A stretch of 64,000 nucleotides of DNA from Vicingaceae bacterium (GTDB lineage Bacteria > Bacteroidota > Bacteroidia > Flavobacteriales_E > Vicingaceae): positions 1 to 64,000 of the forward strand of contig BPHE01000010.1 in the NCBI GenBank assembly GCA_026003395.1. The letters run 5' to 3'. Of this stretch, positions 57,252 to 64,000 are shown piece after piece (within the stretch, counting starts at the first letter, position 1; every line of letters starts with the position of its first letter). The notes below the pieces were generated by a model. The model made no database searches. It saw only the letters and a list, made by a program, of their open reading frames with translations, and was not told the origin of the DNA. A program made the translations under genes and the position numbers.

Positions 57252-57983
57252 ATGAAAAAACAGATAGTTCTCACATATAAAATAATATTCTATGCTTTAA
57301 TGTCAGGATTCCCGTTTGTCAACTTGTTTTCCCAAAGCTTGTTGTCAACATTTGGAAAAACCCAAACTGTAAATAATCGCTTGTACACATACAGTGTGGG
57401 AGAAGCTGTTGTTTTTACGGGGTCTGTGAATAATGTCATACTGACGCAAGGATTTCAACAACCCAAAATTGGAGATTCTTTGCAAGTGAATGTAATCATC
57501 CAACAACCTACATGCCTTGACGCAACCGACGGAAGCATACTTTTGGAGATTCCCGGTTGTAACTCGTGTTATGTTGTGTGGGTAGACAATAATGACACAA
57601 CAAAATACCGGCAGAACTTGCCTCCGGGGGAATATGTGGTAATGGTTTACGGAAATGCCGGTCAATGGCAGGATACCATTCGTCTAAGTCCTCAATTTGA
57701 AGGACCTTGTAACATTATAGTTTATAGTGGATTCTCTCCAAACTTCGACGGAGTGAATGACGCATGGATTATTGAAAACATAAATTTATATTTGCCTAAT
57801 AAGGTAGAAATCTATAATCGTTGGGGAGTGAAAGTTTGGCAAGGTCAAAATTATGATAATAAAACCGTGGTATGGAGAGGAGAAAATATTGAAAATGGAA
57901 AAATTTTACCTCCGGGAACCTATTTTTATCTAATAGAAATATCAAATCAAACTTTAAAAGGATGGGTACAACTAACAAAATAA
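57252..57983 (+). CDS. Small surface protein with type B T9SS sorting domain
   Basis: 243 residues from the ATG at 57252 (a GTG two codons upstream is possible). Signal peptide ending near VNLFSQ. Residues about 30-75 (YTYSVGEAVVFTGSVNNVILTQGFQQP) are a motif common at the start of T9SS cargo proteins. About 84-145 (IIQQPTCLDATDGSILLEIPG...NLPPGEYVVMV) is one SprB-like repeat. Residues 153-243 (SGFSPNFDGVNDAW...NRWGVKVWQG...LKGWVQLTK) are a type B sorting domain. The passenger is therefore very small, about 120 residues. Its end overlaps the PorP/SprF gene by 22 bases, consistent with a cargo and its dedicated PorP partner. Confidence 0.85.
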   Translation: MKKQIVLTYKIIFYALMSGFPFVNLFSQSLLSTFGKTQTVNNRLYTYSVGEAVVFTGSVNNVILTQGFQQPKIGDSLQVNVIIQQPTCLDATDGSILLEIPGCNSCYVVWVDNNDTTKYRQNLPPGEYVVMVYGNAGQWQDTIRLSPQFEGPCNIIVYSGFSPNFDGVNDAWIIENINLYLPNKVEIYNRWGVKVWQGQNYDNKTVVWRGENIENGKILPPGTYFYLIEISNQTLKGWVQLTK

Positions 57984-58897
57984 AAATTAAGGACAAATAT
58001 GTTTTAGCCCTTATATTTTTTGCTTTCAGCGTTATTTTAAAAGCGCAGCAGGTCCCATTATACAACCAATACATTTTCAACCCATTGGAATTAAACCCTG
58101 CTTATGCAGGGACCCGTAACACATTAAGTGCGGTGTTGATTCACCGTAGTCAATGGACAGCTTTAGATGGTGCACCAAGAACTCAAAATTTAGCCATTCA
58201 TTCACCATTTAAAAAAGAAAATATGGCACTAGGAGGGTTGATTACCCATGATGCCATCGGACCTACCAACAGCTTTAAAATAGGAGGTATCTATGCTTAC
58301 AAAATTAAGGCAGGTAAAGGACAATTAGGGTTGGGACTCAGAGCCGGAATTCACTATATACAGTTTGATTGGAATAAAATTTCATACAAAGACCCCATGG
58401 AACCAACGGCAAGTGTGGGTAAAACATATGATATAAACCCGGATTTTTCATTTGGTATATTTTACAATACAAATTCCTTTTTCACCGGCCTGGCTTTTGA
58501 TCAGTTATTTCCTGCCAAATTAAACTTTACTGATTCTTCTTCAAAAGAAAATCGTTTATATCGTCATCCCAACTTTTTAATAGGTAAAGCATTCAAATTG
58601 GATGAAGAAGTGATTTTTCGCCCTTCACTTTTGATTCGTTCGGTTGAGCAAATTACCGGAACAGCCGATTTGAATATAAGTTTTTTGTTTTTCAACCAAA
58701 TTTGGTTTGGTTTTTCGTTAAGAAGTGGATATGGCTTAGCCCTGCTGACCGAATATCAATTCTCCAATGGCCTACGGGTTGGGTATTCGGTTGACAGACC
58801 TTCTAATAACTTAAAAGGTTATTCAGGGTTAACTCATGAGATTTTTGTAGGTTGGGATTTAGTTAAACAAAAGACTGCAAATCCAAGGTTTTTCTAA
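57962..58897 (+). CDS. PorP/SprF family T9SS outer-membrane protein
   Basis: 311 residues. Signal peptide (YVLALIFFAFSVILKAQ) then QQVPLYNQYIFNPLELNPAYAGTRNTLSAVLIHRSQW, the PorP/SprF signature. Barrel-type strands follow (FSFGIFYNTNSFFTGLAFDQLFP; LRVGYSVDRPSNNLKGYSGLTHEIFVGWDL). SprF-type proteins are needed to secrete or attach the type B cargo encoded beside them. The gene overlaps the small type B cargo gene and is followed one base later by the PorE-like gene. Confidence 0.92.
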   Translation: MGTTNKIKIKDKYVLALIFFAFSVILKAQQVPLYNQYIFNPLELNPAYAGTRNTLSAVLIHRSQWTALDGAPRTQNLAIHSPFKKENMALGGLITHDAIGPTNSFKIGGIYAYKIKAGKGQLGLGLRAGIHYIQFDWNKISYKDPMEPTASVGKTYDINPDFSFGIFYNTNSFFTGLAFDQLFPAKLNFTDSSSKENRLYRHPNFLIGKAFKLDEEVIFRPSLLIRSVEQITGTADLNISFLFFNQIWFGFSLRSGYGLALLTEYQFSNGLRVGYSVDRPSNNLKGYSGLTHEIFVGWDLVKQKTANPRFF

Positions 58898-58898
58898 G

Positions 58899-61220
58899 AT
58901 GGGCTTACAAAATTTTGTGATTTTTATTTTTATACATTTTCTTTTGAATCAATATAATTTGTATTCATTCAATGATGATAAAAATATTGAAAAGGCACTT
59001 CATCTCCAACAACAACATCAATATTTTAGAGCAGCCGCCATTTATCAAAAAATTCTGAAAAAACAACCGGAAAATATCGATGCATTAAAAGGTTTAATTT
59101 TATGTTACATAAAAACAGGTAATTATCTTGAAGCATTACCTAAATTACAAACCCTGACAAAGTTGACGGATGATAAGGAATGGAAGTTTAGATATGCCCA
59201 AATATTGAAAATCACCGGAAATCTTGCCGATGCCAAAAATCAGTTAAACCTGATATTACAAAAATATCCCGGAGATTTGATGACCGAATTGTTTCTCCGG
59301 AGATTGAACGAAATGGAAAAATGGGATATTGACCCTCAATGGTTTAGCATTCATTATGATGAATGGATCAATAGTATTTATCATGATTATGCTCCGGTAA
59401 TGATTGACAATTCGATTTTTTTTGTTAGCAATCGTCCGTTTGATCTGATAGAGTATTTGAAAGATCCAAACGGAAAATTTTATTATAGCCATATATTTCG
59501 TCAGGTTAAATCAAAAAAAAAGATAAAACCTTTAAAAGGAGAGATTAATGGATTATGGCATACCGGTCCAATGACCTATGCTCCGGCAACAAAAAAGATA
59601 ATTTTTAGTAAAATTTCACTGGATATTAAAAACCAACAAAGGGTTTATAAGCCACAACTCTATGAAGGAGAATGGTCAAAAGGCAAAATTGTTAATATTC
59701 GTCCATTGCCTTTCATCAACGGAGAGTATTCATTTACACATCCCGCTCTTAGCAACGATGGTAAAATGCTTGTGTTTTCTTCTGATATGCCCGGAGGTAA
59801 AGGAGGTATGGATCTCTGGTATTCTGTATTTGAAAATGGTCAATGGTCGCAACCGGTAAATTTGGGGGATAGCGTTAACACCCAAGGAGATGAGGTTTTT
59901 CCATATTTGTTTCAAAATTTTTTGTATTTTTCGTCTAACGGTTGGCCCGGTGCAGGAGGTCTGGATATTTTTAGATCAACAATTGTCAATAATAAAAGTT
60001 GGTCAACTCCAATAAATATGCGAACTCCGTTAAACAGTAAATTCGATGATTTTGGCATTTGTTTTATCAATGACTCCACCGGATATTTTAGTAGTTCCAG
60101 ACCCGGAGGGCTTGGTTTCGATGACATTTACAAGTTTACTTTCCATGGAATTCAATATACTCCTTACACAGATATTCAAGGTATTGTGGAATTCTATAAA
60201 CTTCCTGTGTCCGGTTTAAAATTACAATTGTTGGATGTCAATGAAAACTTATTGGACTCAACCACAACCAACCAAGAGGGTTACTTTTCTTTTTCCCATG
60301 TTACACCGGATGTGGACTATTTGATAAAAATAAACATCGATGAAGGCAAATTACCTAAAAATAAGAAAGATAAGAATATTTATCTCTTAAACACCAAAAA
60401 AGAAAAAATTGCCAAAGGGGATGAGTATAAATCAGGATATTTTAGATTTAAAGCACTAAGCCCTAACCAGGCAGATAAATTGCCATTATTGATAGAAAAA
60501 GACGAGGATTTATTGACAGTATCAGTTTATGGACAGGTTTATAAAATACTTCCGGGAGATTACAATAAAAAAGTTGATGTTTTAATAGAAGATCAAAAAG
60601 GAAATATTTTAGGTAAAATAAAAACTGACGAAAAAGGGAAATTTGTGTTTGAGAATCTTCCTCCCGATATAAAATATAAAATTAAATTGATGAATGAAGG
60701 AGAAGATTTAAAAGTTATTATTACCGATGAAAAGGGAAATATTTTAGATAGGTTAACAAAGCTTAAAGATGGAACATTTGAATATGTTAGGTTAGACCCC
60801 GATCAAAGTTTCATAACATTGTTAAATGAAAATGATGAGGTTATAAAAATAAAATTTAAGGAAAAATTTGTCATGTCGAAAATTTACTATGAATATGATA
60901 GTTGGGAAATTACCCCGGAATCTGCCCAAATATTGGATAAATTGGCCGAAATTCTTAAAAAGAATGAAAACATTAAGGTAACTTTGGGTTCCCATACCGA
61001 CTCAAGAGCAAGTGATAAATATAATTTGGATCTTTCTAAAAAGAGAGCCGATGCAGCAGTAAAATATTTGATCAGTAAGGGTGTGGATCCGTCAAGAATC
61101 AAAGGAATTGGATATGGTGAATCACAACCGGTGAATCATTGCGTTAATGGTGTTGAATGCAGCGAAGAAGAACATGCAAAAAACAGAAGAACTGAAATTA
61201 TCATCGAAACAATTAAGTAA
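58899..61220 (+). CDS. PorE-like protein: TPR, beta-propeller, carboxypeptidase-regulatory and OmpA domains
   Basis: 773 residues. An N-terminal signal-like hydrophobic segment (FVIFIFIHFLLNQYNLYSF) precedes TPR repeats (about 28-130; YFRAAAIYQKILKKQPENIDALKG). A six-bladed PD40-type propeller follows (about 150-410; FSSDMPGGKGGMDLWYS, YFSSNGWPGAGGLDIFRS, YFSSSRPGGLGFDDIYK). Carboxypeptidase-regulatory-like beta domains occupy about 425-640, including the repeated DEKGN-type turns. The OmpA peptidoglycan-binding domain is 657-773 (GSHTDSRASDKYNLDLSKKRADA...NRRTEI). This domain order is that of PorE of Porphyromonas gingivalis, which anchors the T9SS to peptidoglycan and binds PorP. No lipobox is seen, unlike some homologues. 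It would tether the adjacent PorP/SprF. Confidence 0.88.
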   Translation: MGLQNFVIFIFIHFLLNQYNLYSFNDDKNIEKALHLQQQHQYFRAAAIYQKILKKQPENIDALKGLILCYIKTGNYLEALPKLQTLTKLTDDKEWKFRYAQILKITGNLADAKNQLNLILQKYPGDLMTELFLRRLNEMEKWDIDPQWFSIHYDEWINSIYHDYAPVMIDNSIFFVSNRPFDLIEYLKDPNGKFYYSHIFRQVKSKKKIKPLKGEINGLWHTGPMTYAPATKKIIFSKISLDIKNQQRVYKPQLYEGEWSKGKIVNIRPLPFINGEYSFTHPALSNDGKMLVFSSDMPGGKGGMDLWYSVFENGQWSQPVNLGDSVNTQGDEVFPYLFQNFLYFSSNGWPGAGGLDIFRSTIVNNKSWSTPINMRTPLNSKFDDFGICFINDSTGYFSSSRPGGLGFDDIYKFTFHGIQYTPYTDIQGIVEFYKLPVSGLKLQLLDVNENLLDSTTTNQEGYFSFSHVTPDVDYLIKINIDEGKLPKNKKDKNIYLLNTKKEKIAKGDEYKSGYFRFKALSPNQADKLPLLIEKDEDLLTVSVYGQVYKILPGDYNKKVDVLIEDQKGNILGKIKTDEKGKFVFENLPPDIKYKIKLMNEGEDLKVIITDEKGNILDRLTKLKDGTFEYVRLDPDQSFITLLNENDEVIKIKFKEKFVMSKIYYEYDSWEITPESAQILDKLAEILKKNENIKVTLGSHTDSRASDKYNLDLSKKRADAAVKYLISKGVDPSRIKGIGYGESQPVNHCVNGVECSEEEHAKNRRTEIIIETIK

Positions 61221-64000
61221 GTGGATCCCATTGGGATTGCTTTTTGTTTTTTTTCAAATATTTCTTAATGCTCAGAATGTCAATACTGCATTTTCTGCAA
61301 ATGATATTTATTTTAAATCGATCAATTTAAATGAAGGGTTATCTCAAAGTACAATCAATGATATTATTTCTGATCGTTATGGAAATGTTTGGATTGCTAC
61401 ACAAGATGGTTTAAATCGTTTTAATGGCATTTCTTTTAAAACATATTTCCATACAATAAAAGACAGTGGATCTATTGCGCATAACCACATACAAAAGCTG
61501 GCTTTGATAAATGATTCTGTTTTGTTGATCGCTACCCAGGCCGGACTAAATATCTATCAACCTTTTGGAGATCGTTTTGAACTATTAAAGTTAGAGGGAT
61601 TTACTCACAATTCATTTACTGCTGTTGAAAACGAATATCCGTTTATATGGTTGGCTTCAGAGAATATTATTTTGCGGTACAATATTAAAAACGGTAAAAA
61701 ATACATTTTCAATATTCCTGAAAATAACTTGATTCATTGTTTAGCATTGGATGCGCATGGTAACCTGTGGATTGGCTGTGAAAATTCCGGACTTTATATT
61801 TTGAAAAAAAATACTTCTATCCCCCAAAGAATCCTGTCAGATTTAACCGTCAATCACATAGTGCATCATCATGATGATACCTATGTTGCCACCAACAAAG
61901 GGCTGAAAATTTTCAAAACTAAATCATTTATGTTGCTCAATATCCCTGAAAAATTTCAATTTTTGAAAAATACTCTCTTAACTTATATATATCCTGACTC
62001 CGAAAATGCCTTATGGATTGGAACCGACGATAGGGGTCTGTTTCACTTGCAAGAAAATAAGGTTGATCATTACAAGCACAATCCCTTTGTTAATTACACG
62101 ATTAACAGCAACCATATCAATAAAATTTACAGAGATAAATTTGGCATATATTGGATTGCCACTGACAATGGAATGAATTATTTCGATCCTTATAAACAAT
62201 TCTTCAAAAGAATTACTCATAACCCATTGGATATATATTCTCTATCCAACCCAATTATTTGGTCTGTTTATAAAAAATCCGATACCCTTTTGATAGGTAC
62301 AGACAAAACATTAGACATTTTTGTGAATAATCAAAAATCGGCATCGTTGACATTACCTTTCGAGAAACTACGAAAAAGTATTTTTTGTATTGCGGACATA
62401 AAGGGAGTTTTTCATATAGGTTGTGAAGATGGTGTATATGTTTTGTCTCCCGGGAAAAGAAGTTTATTGAAAAGCCGCACATTTTACGATATCAAAAACA
62501 GGGTTTACTGTATTCTGCCGACAGGTAAAGGAATTATTTTTGGTACACGCAATGGTATATTTTGGTATTCATATGAACAGAAAAAATTGTTTTATCATCT
62601 GTTGAGTGAAAATTTACAAGATAAAAAAACCGAAATAATCAGAACTATTATCCCTGTTGATGATACAACATTTTATGCCGGCAGCGATCAACATGGTATT
62701 TTTAAAATTACCATTCAAGAAAAAAAACTTTCTGACAACCCCATTGCATATTCCTATGCCTGGGAATATGGTAGTGATACTTTTAACCTTAATAATCCCA
62801 CAATTTTATCTTTATATTTTGACAAGGATAACCGTGTTCTTTGGGCCGGAACCTATGGTGGCGGTATCAATAAAATATATACAGATAAAAATAGAGTCGA
62901 ATATATTACATCTGCCGAGGGGCTTGCCAATAATGTTATTTATGGAATTTTGAAAGATGATAAAAATAATATTTGGGTCAGTACCAACCGGGGAATTTCC
63001 AAAATTGCCTCAAATGGCACCATACAGAATTTTTACGAATCTGATGGGTTACAAAGCAATGAATTTAACACCGGTGCATATTTTTATGATCGAATGTCCA
63101 ATACACTTTATTTTGGCGGTGTATCGGGCGTAAGTTTTTTTAATCCGGATCAAATACAAATAAACCCCTTTCCTCCGGAAATATTGCTCGACAGGATTCT
63201 TCTTTTTAACAAACCGATTCAATGGAACAACCCTGTTGTTGAAAAAATTGATTCAACTGTTCATCTAAAATTCCCCAGCCATCTTAATGTTTTTTCTTTG
63301 GAGTTAACAACCATTCATTTTTCATCACCATCAAAAAATGTCATTCAATACCGTTTAGAACCTTTTGATTTGAGTTGGTTGCAAACCGGTAGTCATGCCA
63401 CCATTACATATACGAACCTTGATCCGGGCACTTATCACCTCAAAGCAAGGGCTGCCAATAGCGATAATGTATGGACGGATGAAAAAGTTATAGCCATCAT
63501 TACAATTCTACCTCCATATTGGCAAACCTGGTGGTTTAGAATTTTAGCGGCCATTGTGCTTTCGGGTCTTGCCTATGTGATTTATTATATTCGTGTTAAA
63601 AACATCGAAGCTCAAAAGGCATATCTCGAAAAACTGGTACAAAAAAGAACCGCCGAAATATCACTACAAAAACAAAAAATAGAAGAACAAAAAAAATTGC
63701 TGGAAGAAGAAAAGAAAAAAGTAGAGAATTTGTTATTGAACATATTGCCTGAAGAAACAGTAGAGGAATTGAAAACTAAAGGCAAAGCGGCTCCCCGGAG
63801 CTATCGAATGGCTTCTGTTATGTTTTGTGATTTTAAAGGATTTACCCAAATCGCCGAGAAGTTACGCCCTAAAGATCTGGTAGCACAGCTCGATGCATTT
63901 TTCATCAAATTTGATGAAATTATTAGTAAGCACAATTTAGAAAAGATAAAAACTATGGGAGATGCTTATATGGCGGCCGGAGGCATTCCCATACGCAATA
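61174..64000 (+). CDS. Receptor-type class III adenylate cyclase with sensor propeller (partial, runs off the right edge)
   Basis: 942 codons are open from the ATG at 61174 to the window end with no stop. Residues 1-34 give a signal peptide or anchor (WIPLGLLFVFFQIFLNAQ). A two-component-regulator propeller follows (about 45-690) with repeats such as GLSQSTINDIISDRYGNVW and WIATQDGLNRFNG, then a Y_Y_Y domain (about 700-780). One membrane helix (about 784-805, FRILAAIVLSGLAYVIYYI) leads to a Glu/Lys-rich coiled coil (about 812-845) and a class III cyclase domain with metal Asp886 (VMFCDFKGFT) and Asp930 (KTMGDAYMAAGG). Lys at the first purine-selecting position (IKTMGD) favours ATP over GTP; the second position lies beyond the window. 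The start overlaps the PorE-like gene by 47 bases. Expected topology: periplasmic sensor, cytoplasmic cyclase. Confidence 0.85.
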   Translation, partial: MQKTEELKLSSKQLSKWIPLGLLFVFFQIFLNAQNVNTAFSANDIYFKSINLNEGLSQSTINDIISDRYGNVWIATQDGLNRFNGISFKTYFHTIKDSGSIAHNHIQKLALINDSVLLIATQAGLNIYQPFGDRFELLKLEGFTHNSFTAVENEYPFIWLASENIILRYNIKNGKKYIFNIPENNLIHCLALDAHGNLWIGCENSGLYILKKNTSIPQRILSDLTVNHIVHHHDDTYVATNKGLKIFKTKSFMLLNIPEKFQFLKNTLLTYIYPDSENALWIGTDDRGLFHLQENKVDHYKHNPFVNYTINSNHINKIYRDKFGIYWIATDNGMNYFDPYKQFFKRITHNPLDIYSLSNPIIWSVYKKSDTLLIGTDKTLDIFVNNQKSASLTLPFEKLRKSIFCIADIKGVFHIGCEDGVYVLSPGKRSLLKSRTFYDIKNRVYCILPTGKGIIFGTRNGIFWYSYEQKKLFYHLLSENLQDKKTEIIRTIIPVDDTTFYAGSDQHGIFKITIQEKKLSDNPIAYSYAWEYGSDTFNLNNPTILSLYFDKDNRVLWAGTYGGGINKIYTDKNRVEYITSAEGLANNVIYGILKDDKNNIWVSTNRGISKIASNGTIQNFYESDGLQSNEFNTGAYFYDRMSNTLYFGGVSGVSFFNPDQIQINPFPPEILLDRILLFNKPIQWNNPVVEKIDSTVHLKFPSHLNVFSLELTTIHFSSPSKNVIQYRLEPFDLSWLQTGSHATITYTNLDPGTYHLKARAANSDNVWTDEKVIAIITILPPYWQTWWFRILAAIVLSGLAYVIYYIRVKNIEAQKAYLEKLVQKRTAEISLQKQKIEEQKKLLEEEKKKVENLLLNILPEETVEELKTKGKAAPRSYRMASVMFCDFKGFTQIAEKLRPKDLVAQLDAFFIKFDEIISKHNLEKIKTMGDAYMAAGGIPIRN

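Overview
The window looks like a chromosomal segment of a low-GC member of the Bacteroidota that has a type IX secretion system (T9SS) and probably glides. The evidence is a full-length SprA translocon, the PorX regulator, a PorP/SprF protein next to a PorE-like protein, one type A and three type B T9SS cargo proteins, and Bacteroidota-style -7 boxes (TAnnTTTG) before several genes. I see no rRNA, tRNA, phage, insertion sequence or CRISPR array. Coding density is high: the largest gaps are about 180-250 bases (2038-2220, 3775-3979, 17481-17682, 24724-24951, 33789-34039, 41200-41412, 52983-53222). These hold promoter-like boxes and one good terminator, and I see no hidden gene in them.

Layout. 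1-2.0 kb (minus): small membrane-anchored protein, alanine dehydrogenase and TsaE, tightly overlapping. 2.2-3.8 kb (minus): PorX. 4.0-8.1 kb: secreted GH30-like glycosidase facing a DUF5686 outer-membrane protein. 8.3-14.4 kb (plus): radical SAM/SPASM protein, a PaaE-like reductase, a lipoprotein, a PaaI-like thioesterase and the KorAB 2-oxoacid:ferredoxin oxidoreductase. 14.5-19.7 kb: NAD synthetase, two beta-barrel proteins, a TlpA-like thioredoxin, a GT2 glycosyltransferase and UbiX. 19.7-24.7 kb (minus): lysS-cysC-cysD and cysN, with a plus-strand methyltransferase wedged between cysD and cysN. 25.0-33.3 kb (plus): an eight-gene nucleotide-sugar operon holding every step from UDP-GlcNAc to UDP-2,3-diacetamido-glucuronate, plus UDP-glucuronate/UDP-xylose, a dTDP-hexose dehydratase and a C4-epimerase; the UDP-xylose synthase gene carries a one-base frameshift. 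33.3-41.2 kb (minus): YqeY-like protein and two giant type B T9SS surface proteins. 41.4-53.0 kb (plus): maeB-ruvA-sprA-gcvH-vanZ-tonB, closed by a terminator. 53.2-64.0 kb (plus): cysS, an M28 lipoprotein, a collagen-like surface protein, then a compact cassette of small type B cargo, PorP/SprF, PorE-like OmpA protein and a receptor-type class III adenylate cyclase that runs off the right edge.

How it fits together. The unifying theme is the cell surface: SprA exports, PorP/SprF and PorE-like proteins attach cargo, PorX controls the system, and the sugar operon supplies activated acidic amino sugars. Acidic sugars of this class are known components of the A-LPS anchor for T9SS cargo in Porphyromonas, so the operon may serve the same purpose here (inference). 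The most interesting part is the right-end cassette, where a predicted periplasm-sensing adenylate cyclase overlaps the T9SS attachment genes. With PorX (a PglZ-type phosphodiesterase) in the same window, this suggests a nucleotide-signalling link to T9SS, which remains a hypothesis.
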